Below, in pieces: positions 9,892-19,255 of a stretch of 64,000 bases of DNA (position 1 is the stretch's first letter; each line of letters opens with the position of its first letter). The stretch lies in NCBI RefSeq assembly GCF_011516945.1, contig NZ_WOTH01000001.1:1-64000 (forward strand), in the 5' to 3' direction. The notes below the pieces were generated by a model. It did no database searches and was not told the origin of the DNA. It saw only the letters and a program-made list of their open reading frames with translations. The position numbers and the translations under genes were made by a program. The DNA comes from Acetobacter estunensis. GTDB taxonomy: Bacteria > Pseudomonadota > Alphaproteobacteria > Acetobacterales > Acetobacteraceae.

Positions 9892-11192
9892 GGTCCTGCT
9901 CCAGCGTGGTGCGGGCAACGGCCCTGCTGGATGTGGGCGGTGAAATCGGCGGCAAAAAGCTTCAGCCCACTGGCCAGAGGCGCCATCGCTCCCGGCGCAT
10001 GGGCGCAGAAGGTCCGGCCCGGAGCGCCCAGCATGCGGGCATGGCGGTCAAGCTGCTCCATGTCTTCATCCTGCCCTGTTCCGTCCTCAATCGCGTCCAG
10101 CAGGCGCTCCACCCATGGCAGTCCATCCCGACAGGGCGTGCACCAGCCGCAGGATTCCTGTGCGAAGAAATGTTCAAGGTTGCGGATCATGCCGATGGGG
10201 CAGGTGCGATCATCCAGAATGATGGCCATGCCGGTGCCAAGCCTGCTGCCCGCCTTTTCCACCGATCCGTAATCCATGGCGACATCGAGGGCCGTCGTGT
10301 CGATAAAGGCGGTGGACGCTCCGCCGGGCAGCAGGGCGCGCAACTGGTAGCCGGAGCGCATGCCGCCTGCGTGGTCTTCAATGATCTGACGCAGCGGCGT
10401 GCCGATCGGCAGTTCCCATGCGCCCGGCTTTGCCACGCGCCCGCTGACACCATAGATCTTGGTGCCGCCATCCTCTCCAAGCCCGAGGCCAGCGAACCAT
10501 TCCGGTCCGTTGACGATGATATGGGGCAGATTGCACAGTGTCTCGACATTGTTCACCACGCTGGGCGCGCCCCACAGGCCACCGGTCTGCGGAAAGGGCG
10601 GCTTGCTGCGTGGCGTGGCGCGACGGCCTTCCAGCGCGGTCAGAAGGGCGGTTTCCTCGCCGCATATGTAGCGCCCGGCACTGGAATGTACGTGGATGTC
10701 AAAACTGAAGCCTGAGCCGAGAATATTCTCGCCCAGCCATCCCTGCTGCCGTGCCTCACCGATCGCACGGTGCAGGCGGACGCAGGCTTCCTGATATTCC
10801 CCGCGCAGGAACACGATGCCATGCGCCGCCTGCACGGCATAGGCGGCAAGGATCATACCTTCGACCAGTTGGAGAGGATTGCCTTCCAGCAGCCAGCGGT
10901 CCTTGAAAGTGCCTGGCTCCATCTCATCGGCGTTGGCGATCAGGTATTTGCGGCGTTCAGAGGCAGGTTCCTTGGGCACAAAGTTCCATTTTTGCCCTGT
11001 TCCGAAGCCTGCGCCTCCACGCCCGCGCAGCTTTGAGCGTGTCACCCTGTCAATGATCTCAGCCGGGGTAAGGCTTCCGAGTGCCAGACGTGCGGCCTGC
11101 CAGCCCCCAGCGCGTTCGTATGTCGCGCAGTCCGGCGGACCCATGGCAGGGTCGATCATGGCGGTCAGGGGGCGTTCGGAGGCGGCCGTCAT
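9888..11192 (-). CDS. nuoF: NADH-quinone oxidoreductase subunit F (NADH/FMN site)
   Basis: NuoF (434 residues) oxidises NADH and holds FMN and cluster N3. The NADH and FMN binding stretches GRGGAGFGTGQKW and ANADEMEPGTFKDR are intact. The N3 ligands are in ESCGWCTPCRDG, with a further cysteine in RTFCAHAPGA. The start at 11192 overlaps the nuoE stop as ATGA, and the gene ends in an ATGA overlap with nuoG. Length and order fit the family. Confidence 0.97.
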   Translation of the reverse strand: MTAASERPLTAMIDPAMGPPDCATYERAGGWQAARLALGSLTPAEIIDRVTRSKLRGRGGAGFGTGQKWNFVPKEPASERRKYLIANADEMEPGTFKDRWLLEGNPLQLVEGMILAAYAVQAAHGIVFLRGEYQEACVRLHRAIGEARQQGWLGENILGSGFSFDIHVHSSAGRYICGEETALLTALEGRRATPRSKPPFPQTGGLWGAPSVVNNVETLCNLPHIIVNGPEWFAGLGLGEDGGTKIYGVSGRVAKPGAWELPIGTPLRQIIEDHAGGMRSGYQLRALLPGGASTAFIDTTALDVAMDYGSVEKAGSRLGTGMAIILDDRTCPIGMIRNLEHFFAQESCGWCTPCRDGLPWVERLLDAIEDGTGQDEDMEQLDRHARMLGAPGRTFCAHAPGAMAPLASGLKLFAADFTAHIQQGRCPHHAGAGP

Positions 11193-11680
11193 GGCGTGTT
11201 CCTCAGCGTATCGATCAGGTGATCGAGACTTTCCGTGGTCACATCCCCATGCAGCGTGGCGTCAACCAGCATGGCCGGGGCGTGATCGCAGTGCCCGATA
11301 CAGACCGTGGGGAGCAGCGTAATGGTGTTGTCCGCCGTGGTTTCTCCGGGCCTGATGCCCAGTTTTCGGCACAGGTGGGCGCAGAGCGGTTCACGTCCCA
11401 TGATCCAGCATGAAACGCTGTCGCACAGCATGATGACATGTCGCCCGACCGGCCTGCGGAACAGCAGGTTGAAATAGGTCGCGACACCATCGAGATCATC
11501 CGCCGACATGCCCAGCAGATTGGCCACTTCGCGCAGATGCGCCGTGCTGATCCAGCCAAAACGGGCCTGCACCAGCCGCAGGGCCGCGACACTCGCGCCG
11601 CGCGGGTGCAGTTCCTGCGCCGCAAGGGCAAGGATTTCCGTGCGCAGGGGCGCTGGAAGCGAGAGATCAGCGATCGGCAT
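11189..11680 (-). CDS. nuoE: NADH-quinone oxidoreductase subunit E ([2Fe-2S])
   Basis: NuoE (163 residues) is a thioredoxin-fold [2Fe-2S] protein carrying cluster N1a next to NuoF. The four ligands are Cys86 and Cys91 (LCDSVSCW) and Cys127 and Cys131 ([10 protein letters not shown]). An N-terminal helical bundle precedes the fold. The gene overlaps the nuoCD end by 14 bp (start 11680, nuoCD stop 11667), the longest overlap in the operon, again implying coupled translation. Confidence 0.96.
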   Translation of the reverse strand: MPIADLSLPAPLRTEILALAAQELHPRGASVAALRLVQARFGWISTAHLREVANLLGMSADDLDGVATYFNLLFRRPVGRHVIMLCDSVSCWIMGREPLCAHLCRKLGIRPGETTADNTITLLPTVCIGHCDHAPAMLVDATLHGDVTTESLDHLIDTLRNTP

Positions 11681-13427
11681 CGGCCATCACGAAATCGATG
11701 CTGCCCAGGATCGCGATCAGGTCCGCGACCATGATGCCGCGACTGAGCAGCGGAAGCATTTGCAGGTGGGCGAAGGACGGTGTGCGGATGCGCGTGCGGT
11801 AGCACGTCGTGCCGCCGTCGCTGATGAGGGTGTAGGTGTTCACGCCTTTCGTGGCTTCGATGCTGGCCCGTGCTTCCCCCGGCGGAATGACCGGCCCCCA
11901 GCTTACGCTGAGAAAGTGATGGATCAGGGTTTCGATGTTGTGCATCGTCCGCGCCTTGGGCGGTGGGGTTGTCAGTGGATGGTCGGCCTTGACCGGGCCT
12001 GCGGGCATGTTGTCCACGCACTGGCGGATGATGCGCAGGCTCTGGCGTATTTCCTCCACATGCACGGCAATCCGGTCATAACAGTCGCCGTTGGCACCAG
12101 TGGGAATGTCGAATTCGAGTTGGTCGTAACAGGCATAGGGTGCGTGTTTGCGGTAGTCCCATTCCAGCCCCGTGGCGCGCAATCCCGGCCCGGTAACGCC
12201 CCATTCAATGGCCTCTGCGGTGGTGTAGGCGCCAATGCCTTTCGTCCGGGCGCGGAAGATGGGGTTGCGCATGACCATCGCATCGTATTCATCCAGCCGC
12301 TGGGGCAGGTCATGGAGAAAGTCGCGAATCAGTCCTTCCCATCCATTGGGTAGGTCCATGGTTACTCCGCCAATGCGGAACCATGCAGGGTGCATGCGAA
12401 AGCCGCAGATCGCTTCGATAATCCCGAACACGCGCTCGCGGTCGGTAAACATGTAGAACACCGGAGAAAGTTGCCCGACGTCCTGCGCCATGGTGCCGTA
12501 GAAGACGAGGTGACTGGCAATGCGAAATAGTTCCGCCAGCATGACGCGGATCATCTGCGCTCGTGGCGGTACGGTAATTCCGGCGAGTGTTTCGACGGCC
12601 ATCACATAGGGGAAATTGTTCATGACGCCGCCGAGGTAATCCACCCGGTCGGTGTAGGGGATGTAGGTGTGCCATGACTGGCGCTCCCCCATCTTTTCCG
12701 CGCCCCGATGGTGAAAACCGATATCGGGCACGGCATCGACAATCCGCTCTCCTTCGAGTTGCAGCACGATGCGGAAAACGCCGTGTACGCTGGGGTGATT
12801 TGGGCCGAGATTGAGAAACATGAAGTCGCTGTGGTCACTGTGTCGCCGCATGCCCCATGCGGAAGGGTCGAAGCGCAGGGCGTCCTGCTCCTGCGCTTCG
12901 TGGTCTTCCGTCAGGCTGTAGGGCGGCATTTCCGTGGCGCGGGCGTGGTGGTCCTTGCGCAGGGGATGCCCGGTCCATGTGGGCGGAGTCAGGATACGGC
13001 GCAGGGAAGGATGGTTCTGGAAATGGATGCCGAACAGATCCCAGACCTCGCGCTCATACCAGTTGGCGTTGGGCCACAGATCACAGATACTGGGCAGGGT
13101 GGGGGCTGCTGCGCCAAGAGGCACCTTGATCCGCACCTCATCCGTACGGGTGGCTAGCGACATCAGGTGATAAACAACCGTGAAGGCCGATTCTGGCTGC
13201 CCGTCGCGGTGGGTGCGTTCGCGTTCATCTATGGCCGTCAGGTCCAGCAGCATGAGGGATGCAGCAGCCTTCAGTGCGGCAAAGGTGGGGCGCAGATCGG
13301 TCGCCGCGATCCAGAGGATGGAGACACCGTCGCATCCAGTCTGTGTGGCCAGAAGACCGTTGGGAAGACGCTCCGAAATTCGTTCCGCAAGACTCTGTTC
13401 GCGGACGGGAGAAAGGAGCGTCGTCAT
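11667..13427 (-). CDS. nuoCD: NADH-quinone oxidoreductase fused subunit C/D
   Basis: One 586-residue chain contains NuoC (roughly 1-180, the 30-kDa domain, with [25 protein letters not shown] type sequence) joined to NuoD (roughly 190-586, the 49-kDa quinone-site subunit, starting near [18 protein letters not shown]). The fusion is known from E. coli and relatives (about 600 residues). Alphaproteobacterial operons normally keep nuoC and nuoD apart, so the fusion is a marker of the operon's ancestry. There is a 5-bp gap to nuoB upstream. Confidence 0.96.
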   Translation of the reverse strand: MTTLLSPVREQSLAERISERLPNGLLATQTGCDGVSILWIAATDLRPTFAALKAAASLMLLDLTAIDERERTHRDGQPESAFTVVYHLMSLATRTDEVRIKVPLGAAAPTLPSICDLWPNANWYEREVWDLFGIHFQNHPSLRRILTPPTWTGHPLRKDHHARATEMPPYSLTEDHEAQEQDALRFDPSAWGMRRHSDHSDFMFLNLGPNHPSVHGVFRIVLQLEGERIVDAVPDIGFHHRGAEKMGERQSWHTYIPYTDRVDYLGGVMNNFPYVMAVETLAGITVPPRAQMIRVMLAELFRIASHLVFYGTMAQDVGQLSPVFYMFTDRERVFGIIEAICGFRMHPAWFRIGGVTMDLPNGWEGLIRDFLHDLPQRLDEYDAMVMRNPIFRARTKGIGAYTTAEAIEWGVTGPGLRATGLEWDYRKHAPYACYDQLEFDIPTGANGDCYDRIAVHVEEIRQSLRIIRQCVDNMPAGPVKADHPLTTPPPKARTMHNIETLIHHFLSVSWGPVIPPGEARASIEATKGVNTYTLISDGGTTCYRTRIRTPSFAHLQMLPLLSRGIMVADLIAILGSIDFVMADADR

Positions 13428-13432
13428 GGGCG

Positions 13433-14068
13433 TCAGATCCCGTCAGGCGTGCGCAGGTCGCGCACGGCCCGACGCTGGTCGCGCTTTGCATCGCGCAGGC
13501 TGGGTGGTGTCACAGGTTCTGCGCCTTGCGACCCCACCATCCAGCTTAAGGGCCTGCGTTGTGTGCCAATGGATTTTTGTAATAGCAGGAGTCCCTCCAG
13601 CAGCGCTTCGGGACGTGGGGGGCAGCCGGGCACATACACATCCACGGGCAGGAAACTGTCCACGCCCTGCACGACACTGTAAATGTCATACATGCCGCCG
13701 GAATTGGCACACGACCCCATGGAGATCACCCAGCGTGGCTCGAGCATCTGATTGTAAAGATGCTGGATAACCGGAGCCATTTTGACGAACACGGTGCCGG
13801 AGATGACGATCAGGTCCGCTTCGCGTGGTGTGGCGCGCAGGACTTCCGACCCGAAGCGGGCGATGTCGAAGCGGCTGGTGAACGCTGTTGCCATTTCCAC
13901 GTAACAGCATGACAGGCCGAAATTCAGCGGCCAGATCGAATTTTTCTGTCCCCACGCTACAAAATCCTGTAACCGGCCCATGATCAGGTTACGGCGGAGG
14001 GTTTCACTGAAACTGGGCGAGGGTTGTACGTCTCTGGGCGTACCGGAAGAAGAAAGGGACCAGTTCAT
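13433..14068 (-). CDS. nuoB: NADH-quinone oxidoreductase subunit B (cluster N2)
   Basis: NuoB (211 residues) holds the terminal cluster N2 that reduces quinone. Ligands are Cys54 and Cys55 (LSCCYVEM), Cys120 ([10 protein letters not shown]) and Cys149 (VPGCPPRPE). The start at 14068 (MNWSLSSSG) is set by an ATGA overlap with the nuoA stop and by family length; the frame runs further upstream only as a shadow of nuoA. The C-terminus has a basic tail after the family domain. Confidence 0.97.
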   Translation of the reverse strand: MNWSLSSSGTPRDVQPSPSFSETLRRNLIMGRLQDFVAWGQKNSIWPLNFGLSCCYVEMATAFTSRFDIARFGSEVLRATPREADLIVISGTVFVKMAPVIQHLYNQMLEPRWVISMGSCANSGGMYDIYSVVQGVDSFLPVDVYVPGCPPRPEALLEGLLLLQKSIGTQRRPLSWMVGSQGAEPVTPPSLRDAKRDQRRAVRDLRTPDGI

Positions 14069-14490
14069 GTCGCACGGTCCTTTCGTGGGGCCGTTACAGC
14101 GTGCAGGCGAACCTGCGGCCCCCAGTCCAGTGCTCCGGCTCGCCACAGATAGGCAAGAGAAATCGCGAGTAAGACAATGAAGGCGAGCACCGCGCCATAA
14201 CCAATCCATCCTGTTTCGGTCACAACGGTTGCCCATGTCAGGAGAATGGCTGTTTCGACATCAAAAATGACAAAGAACATGGCTACCAAATAATACTGTA
14301 CAGGCAGCCGCAAGTGCGCCGATCCCGTGGGTACGATGCCGGACTCAAAAGGCATGGACATGGAGCGCCCCATGGCTCTGCCGCTTCGTCGGGTGCCGGT
14401 TATGGCGGATAGTCCCATCATGCAGGTCATTACTATTCCTATGACAACAACATAGGTGAAAATTGACCATATATTGGAAACATTTTCCAT
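14065..14490 (-). CDS. nuoA: NADH-quinone oxidoreductase subunit A
   Basis: NuoA (141 residues, three helices) is the first gene of the operon and contacts the quinone site with NuoH and NuoJ. The family core [37 protein letters not shown] type sequence is clear at about residues 48-85, including the cytoplasmic loop before the second helix. Only a weak GGAA Shine-Dalgarno precedes the start. Two strong inverted repeats lie 90-150 bp upstream and could belong to the leader or to a regulator. Confidence 0.95.
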   Translation of the reverse strand: MENVSNIWSIFTYVVVIGIVMTCMMGLSAITGTRRSGRAMGRSMSMPFESGIVPTGSAHLRLPVQYYLVAMFFVIFDVETAILLTWATVVTETGWIGYGAVLAFIVLLAISLAYLWRAGALDWGPQVRLHAVTAPRKDRAT

Positions 14491-14810
14491 AACTGGTAAT
14501 TCCGTTTCTATTTGTTCTGAACGGAGATGTTTTGTGTAGGGTTGTTAGCCCTGATGGGCGATAATCGGCCGCTGCTTCATGAAGAAGGTATGTAGGCACC
14601 TTCTTCATATTCCGGCTGGATGTATGGAATGCCGGAATATGCCGCCAGTCGCTTATACGCAGCTCTAAAAAGAAAGTTGCGGTATGGGTATGCGAATTTT
14701 TTTGTGACGATGTGGTTTGTTACGGGGGCCTGATCCAGGCTCAGGACCTGTTAATTCATTGAACTGGGTATTGCGTTGTGATTCACAGACTTACCGATGG
14801 AGGCGAGGCT
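14491..14810. other. nuo upstream region and left end of a decayed IS
   Basis: This stretch has no convincing gene. Next to nuoA it should contain the operon promoter on the minus strand, but I see no clear pair of -35 and -10 boxes. It contains the tandem inverted repeats described separately (14579-14641). From roughly 14740 on, the sequence appears to belong to the left end of the decayed IS element. Confidence 0.5.
14579..14641. repeat. Two adjoining 11-bp inverted repeats upstream of nuoA
   Basis: The first pair is ATGAAGAAGGT (14579-14589) and ACCTTCTTCAT (14598-14608). The second is CATATTCCGGC (14606-14616) and GCCGGAATATG (14631-14641). Both are perfect and overlap by three bases. 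They lie about 90-150 bp before the nuoA start. They could form tandem hairpins in the nuo leader RNA, be operator sites, or mark element ends. Confidence 0.6.
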
Positions 14811-15245
14811 GTGAGTGACGTGTTTTTGCGGTCTGAGCGCCAGATGGAACGGATCAGACCGTTTTCCCTCTGGCTCACGGAGTACCGCGCGTGGATGATC
14901 GGCGGGTTCTGAGCGGGATCATCTATGTGATCTGCAATGGGCTTCAGTGGAAAGATGCCCCGAAATCGTGTGGTCCGCCCAAGAGCTTATACAATCGCTT
15001 TATCCGGTGGAGCCGCCTGGGTGTGTTCGATCAGATCTTTGTCGCCTTGGCAGAACAGGCCGGTCGTTCGAAGCCTCTGATGATTGATGCGACACATCTG
15101 AAGGCGCACCGGACATCGGCGTCCGTACTCAAAAAAGGGCTTTTTCCAGCCGTATCGGACGCACAAAAGACGGCCTGAACTCAAAGCTTCATGCTGTGTG
15201 TGATGACCAGGGACGGCCTGTCCGCCTGTATCTGACTGCAGGACA
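14811..15245 (+). pseudogene. IS5-family (IS427-like) transposase remnant
   Basis: A GTG start at 14811 opens a frame (VSDVFLRSERQMERIRPF) that stops at once after a one-base loss around 14861-14870 (TTTTCCC). The family sequence resumes in another frame as GVPRVDDRRVLSG and continues through WKDAP, YNRFIRWSRLGVF and MIDATHLKAHRT to about 15135. A second frame change follows the A-run at 15131-15136 (LKKGLFP into RIGRTKDGLNSKLHAV). In this IS group that shift is often the programmed OrfA/OrfB frameshift, so only the first shift and the missing 3-prime half are certain damage. No active transposase can be made. Confidence 0.8.
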
Positions 15246-15273
15246 GGCCTCTATCGATCAAATGATAGAGGCC
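15246..15273. repeat. Perfect 10-bp stem, 8-nt loop palindrome
   Basis: GGCCTCTATC (15246-15255) is followed by an 8-base spacer and its exact complement GATAGAGGCC (15264-15273). It lies exactly where similarity to the transposase ends, about 80 bp beyond the stop of the minus-strand LysR gene. There is no U-tract on the plus strand. On the minus strand it could act as a weak terminator for the LysR transcript. Confidence 0.6.
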
Positions 15274-15353
15274 GATGAAGGAGGCTTATTCTTTCATATT
15301 TTCAAGTTGTGATCGCAAGTAAAGTTATCATAATTGAAACCATATGGACCAAA

Positions 15354-16271
15354 TTAGATCGTGCCCGGTAGGTTTCGATTGGAGAGATTTCCGATGCACA
15401 TTTCGAGAAACGCCGAGACCCGTAGTGGAAGGCGCTGTCCGGTTACGGTGAAAAGCCCATAGACTAGCGGCGCGCATTCATCTTCCAGACCCAGATATGC
15501 CAGCGGTTTACCATCAAGGGCGTTCTGATTGCGCGGTCTGGCATTGCCCAGTCCGAACCCCACTCCTCGCGCGGCCAGACTGCGGATGACATCCATACTT
15601 GGATAATGTCCTGCGATGCGCGGAGCAATGCCGGCGGACGAAAAGAGCTGAAGAAAGTAATCGCGTGAGAAGGGGAGATCGAGCAGAAGAAAAGGCTCGT
15701 CCACAAGGTCTTCCAACCGGACACGTCCCGTTGTTGCGAGGGGATGATCGACAGAAGTGAACACGTAAGGCGGTAAAGCGGAGAGCGGCTGAAAGCTGAT
15801 CGCCTGTGGCATTGGCATGTTGTAGCCGATCATGACCGAGACTTCTCCGTCACGAAGTTTCTCTGTCAGTTCCTCGTGATGTCCGGCAATGACACGCAAA
15901 CGGGCGTCGGGGTGAGTGGCCGAAAAACTTTGAATCAGATCGGGCGCCAACAAGGGAAAGAGCGTGGTCATGCAGCCGACGGCGACTTCTCCCTGAACAC
16001 GTCCCAACATACCGTTGAGTGATCCGCCAAGTTCCTGTGCATGGAGGAGAAGCGTGCGGGCTTCCTGTAACACCATGCGGCCTTCCGGGGTGAGGGAGAG
16101 CCCCTGCGCGTGATGGCGGATGAAAAGCGAGACGCCAAACACGTTTTCCAGATGGGCAATCGCGGCCGAGATCGCGGGTTGGGAGATGGGAATCTGGCGT
16201 GACGCCTGCACGATGGACCCGCTCTCGGCTGTGGCGACGAAATATTCGATCTGTCGCAGGGAGAACTTCAC
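15354..16271 (-). CDS. LysR-family transcriptional regulator
   Basis: The product (305 residues) has an N-terminal winged helix-turn-helix (FSLRQIEYFVATAESGSIVQASRQIPISQPAISAAI type, about residues 3-60) and a periplasmic-binding-like effector domain. I prefer the GTG at 16271 because it has a GAGGAG Shine-Dalgarno and gives the usual VKFSLRQIEYF N-terminus. An ATG at 16340 would add 23 residues with no ribosome site. It is the last gene of the minus-strand island, 210 bp after the ArgE-like gene, and may control the NCS1-GMC-ArgE genes. The effector is unknown. Confidence 0.85.
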   Translation of the reverse strand: MKFSLRQIEYFVATAESGSIVQASRQIPISQPAISAAIAHLENVFGVSLFIRHHAQGLSLTPEGRMVLQEARTLLLHAQELGGSLNGMLGRVQGEVAVGCMTTLFPLLAPDLIQSFSATHPDARLRVIAGHHEELTEKLRDGEVSVMIGYNMPMPQAISFQPLSALPPYVFTSVDHPLATTGRVRLEDLVDEPFLLLDLPFSRDYFLQLFSSAGIAPRIAGHYPSMDVIRSLAARGVGFGLGNARPRNQNALDGKPLAYLGLEDECAPLVYGLFTVTGQRLPLRVSAFLEMCIGNLSNRNLPGTI

Positions 16272-16481
16272 TCTGGGCAACTCCTCGTGGATGGCGGAGA
16301 GGGTCCGCTGTCTGGGAGATAGTGCCGTATCAGGCGTCATGGTGAAATGGATATTTCACAATCGGAATGTTGGCTTATGCCTCGACCACCGGATTTTGAT
16401 CTGTATCTGGGTTCACCAAAAAATATTGAAAGAATAGTCAACGGCTTTACCGAGCTTTCTTCGCACTCCCTCGTAGCCACG

Positions 16482-17642
16482 TCAGCTATGAGCCAACATA
16501 TCTATAATTCGCTCCACGAAACGCACGCCTGTATTCAATTCTTCCGGCAAAATGAATTCATCCGCCTTATGGGCACGATCGATGGAGCCGGGGCCACAGA
16601 CCACGACGGGCATATCCAGATAATCGTGGAACAGGCCGCCTTCCGTGCCAAAACCGATACGTGAGGGGGCATTGTCGCCTGTAATCCGCATGATTTCATG
16701 CAGGAAGGGAGATCGGTCGGGCGTATGCAGACCGGGGTAGGTGTTGAGGGTTTCGATTTCGATGCGGGCATGAGAGTGCTGCGCGCAAAGACGATCCGCT
16801 TCCTGTCGCAGTCGATCCAATACGGGTTGGGGGCTGACGCCCGGCAGAAGACGCATCTCGAACTGGACTTCGCACAGATCCGGCACAATGTTCAGCGCCA
16901 CGCCGCCCCGGATCAGCCCGACCTGCAAGGTGCTGAACGGCACTTCATAACTTTCGTCGTGAGCACCAGCATCTTTCAGTTCTTCCTGTAAAGCCTCAAT
17001 AACTTTCACCATATCCGTGGCCAGTCCGATGGTATTGCAGCCACGCGAAGGATTGGCCGAATGGGCGGCCAGACCATGACAGGTGATACGCGCGGCCAGC
17101 TTGCCCTTGTGCCCAGAGACGGCGTGCAGGCCAGTCGGTTCTCCAATGACACAGCCTTGGGCCTGAAAACCGTTGGCGGCCAGATCGCGCAGCAGCGAGT
17201 GTACACCCACACATCCGATTTCCTCGTCATGGGAAATGGCCAGATGCAAGGGAGCGCGAAGAGATGATCGGGCGGCATGGCAGGCCGCCATCAACATGCA
17301 GGCAAGAAACCCCTTCATGTCGCTACTGCCGCGTCCGTACAGTTTCCCATCGCGTTCGGTCAGGACAAAGGGATCGGTCGTCCAGGGTTGTCCTTCTACC
17401 GGCACCACGTCGCTGTGGGCCGACAACACAACGCCATCCGGTGTGTCCGGGCCGATGCTGGCAAAGAGATTGAACTGCCCGGCTTCTTTGCCCGGGACGC
17501 GGTGACATCGTGCGCCGAGGGAGCGAAGGAATGTTTCCACCCAGTCGATCAGTTCCGCATTTTCCGTGCGGCAGAGCGTGCGGAACGCAATCAACCGGTC
17601 CAGAATCTCACGAACGGAGAGATCGTGAAAGTCTGCGGTCAT
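16482..17642 (-). CDS. ArgE-like M20 family deacylase (acetylornithine deacetylase-like)
   Basis: This 386-residue M20 zinc peptidase-family enzyme hydrolyses N-acyl amide bonds. Metal and catalytic motifs are visible: SAHSDVVP (His and catalytic Asp), GRGSSDMKGF (bridging Asp), SHDEEIGCVG (catalytic Glu-Glu) and VIGEPT. The dimerisation domain with SGHKGKLAARI lies in the middle, and a late His is in DRAHKADEF. Length and motifs match ArgE (about 383). It overlaps the GMC gene as ATGA and lies in a catabolic cluster, not with arg genes, so the substrate is probably an N-acyl or N-carbamoyl intermediate rather than acetylornithine. Confidence 0.88.
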   Translation of the reverse strand: MTADFHDLSVREILDRLIAFRTLCRTENAELIDWVETFLRSLGARCHRVPGKEAGQFNLFASIGPDTPDGVVLSAHSDVVPVEGQPWTTDPFVLTERDGKLYGRGSSDMKGFLACMLMAACHAARSSLRAPLHLAISHDEEIGCVGVHSLLRDLAANGFQAQGCVIGEPTGLHAVSGHKGKLAARITCHGLAAHSANPSRGCNTIGLATDMVKVIEALQEELKDAGAHDESYEVPFSTLQVGLIRGGVALNIVPDLCEVQFEMRLLPGVSPQPVLDRLRQEADRLCAQHSHARIEIETLNTYPGLHTPDRSPFLHEIMRITGDNAPSRIGFGTEGGLFHDYLDMPVVVCGPGSIDRAHKADEFILPEELNTGVRFVERIIDMLAHS

Positions 17643-19255
17643 GTTGCCTCCGCGAGGATCATGTCGGAGGCCTTGTCCCCGATCATCATTGTCGGCGCAT
17701 TGGTGTTGCCGCTGATGAGGGTAGGCATGATGGACGTATCGGCCACACGCAGTCCTTTCAGTCCGCGCACTTTCAGTTCCGGTGTGACCACGCTGGCGGC
17801 GTCCGATCCCATGCGGCAGGTGCCGGAAGGATGGAACACGGTGCTGGCGGAGGCTCGGAGATAGTCCATGAGCTGGGCATCCGTCTGGAGGTCCGCTGTG
17901 GGAGCCATCTCCTTTCCACGGATGGCATCGAACGGAGAGGCGCGCAGGATGCGGCGTGCAAGTTTCACGCCTTCCAGAAGCACGAGTGCATCCCGCTCGT
18001 CAGAAAGGAAATTGAAATCGATCTCGGGGTTGCGACTGCCGTCGCGCGCCAGACGAATACTGCCCCGGCTTTGAGGACGCAGCACGCAGGTATGAAGCGC
18101 GAACCCGTGGCCCCACTCGAACAGGCGGCCCCGATGGCTACGATAGCCCGGTACGAAGTGGAACTGCACATCCGGCACGCCTTCGGCGTAGCGGGTTGAG
18201 GCGAAACCGCCGGCCTCCACGTAATTGGTGGTCAGCCAGCCTTTGCCTCGGAGCAAAAATTGCAAGGGTGCAGGCAGGACAGAGCCGAGTGAGGAGCGCG
18301 AGAACCCGAGCGTCGTGGGTGAGTCCGAGCGGACGGTCACCAATCCGTCGATATGGTCCTGCAGATTGCGGCCCACTTCCGGCAGATCCGCAACAACAGG
18401 CACGCCGGATTGCAGGAGTTCTTTCGCATTGCCGATGCCCGATGACATCAGGAGATGCGGAGAACCGATGGCGCCAGCGGAAAGGATCGTCTCGCAATGC
18501 GCACGCAGAACGTGGAATTGTCCGTTCTGCTCCACGGTGACGCCCTGCACCTCCCGGCCGTCGGTCACGAGCGAGACCACGCGGCATCCCGTCAGCACAT
18601 GCAGGTTGGGGCGTGATCGCACGGGGGCGACAAAAGCGCGATAGGCGCTGAGGCGTTTGCCGTCCTTCTGCGTCACGTCATAGACGCCCACGCCGTCCAG
18701 CCGCGCTCCGTTGAAGTCGGTGTTTTCCTTCAGTCCCACTTCTTCGGCGGCCTTGATGAACAGCCGCGACACGTCCAGCGGGTCACGCGGTTGATCGACC
18801 ACCAGTTCGCCACCCGTGCCATGAAAATGTGGGTCTTGATGCAGGCGGTTGTCTTCCTCGCGCATGAAGTATTTCAGCACGGAGTCATAACCCCAGCCGG
18901 TGCAGCCCATCGCCTCCCAGCCGTCATAATCCGAACGCGCGCCACGGATGTAGATCATGCTGTTCATGGACGAAGAACCGCCAAGCATCCGGCCGCGGGG
19001 CACATGGACGCGGCGGTTATCGAGATGCGTCTGCGGCGTGGAGTAATACTGATAGGTGTATTTTCGGCTTTTATAGAGCGAGATGGTGCCGGCCGGCACA
19101 TGGATGCGGGGCGTATTGTCGGGACCGCCAGCTTCCAGCAGCGCTACACGCAAATTGCTGCGCGCGCTCAGGCGATTGGCGAGCACACAGCCCGCCGCAC
19201 CGCCCCCCACAATGATGAAGTCGAACTCGGTGGGAAAATCGTTCTGGGCACTCAT
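17639..19255 (-). CDS. GMC family FAD-dependent oxidoreductase (choline/alcohol dehydrogenase-like)
   Basis: A 538-residue GMC flavoprotein that oxidises an alcohol group. It has the N-terminal FAD motif (IVGGGAAGCVLANRLS), the second GMC signature (GRMLGGSSSMNSMIYIRG), and the active-site histidine in FHPSGTCRMG with the later Asn/His-site region NTNAPTMMIGDKA. The start at 19255 shares one base with the permease stop (TGATG), and its stop overlaps the ArgE-like start (ATGA), so the three are co-translated. No signal peptide is visible, so it acts in the cytoplasm. Substrate unknown; choline is only one possibility. Confidence 0.9.
   Translation of the reverse strand: MSAQNDFPTEFDFIIVGGGAAGCVLANRLSARSNLRVALLEAGGPDNTPRIHVPAGTISLYKSRKYTYQYYSTPQTHLDNRRVHVPRGRMLGGSSSMNSMIYIRGARSDYDGWEAMGCTGWGYDSVLKYFMREEDNRLHQDPHFHGTGGELVVDQPRDPLDVSRLFIKAAEEVGLKENTDFNGARLDGVGVYDVTQKDGKRLSAYRAFVAPVRSRPNLHVLTGCRVVSLVTDGREVQGVTVEQNGQFHVLRAHCETILSAGAIGSPHLLMSSGIGNAKELLQSGVPVVADLPEVGRNLQDHIDGLVTVRSDSPTTLGFSRSSLGSVLPAPLQFLLRGKGWLTTNYVEAGGFASTRYAEGVPDVQFHFVPGYRSHRGRLFEWGHGFALHTCVLRPQSRGSIRLARDGSRNPEIDFNFLSDERDALVLLEGVKLARRILRASPFDAIRGKEMAPTADLQTDAQLMDYLRASASTVFHPSGTCRMGSDAASVVTPELKVRGLKGLRVADTSIMPTLISGNTNAPTMMIGDKASDMILAEAT

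Larger units (their letters stand above)
14740..15290 (+). mobile_element. Decayed IS5-family insertion sequence (approximate limits)
   Basis: The element is recognised through its transposase remnant. The left limit is estimated from the spacing before the transposase start, and the right end is lost: homology stops near 15245, well short of the catalytic DDE segments. No terminal repeat pair can be matched. It flanks the nuo operon on its promoter side. Confidence 0.6.

Noticed and set aside
9082-10272. Long plus-strand open frame (396 codons) opposite nuoG and nuoF
   Set aside because: It is antisense to two firmly identified genes, has low-complexity His/Gly/Arg-rich translation and no family motifs; such frames are common in GC-rich DNA.
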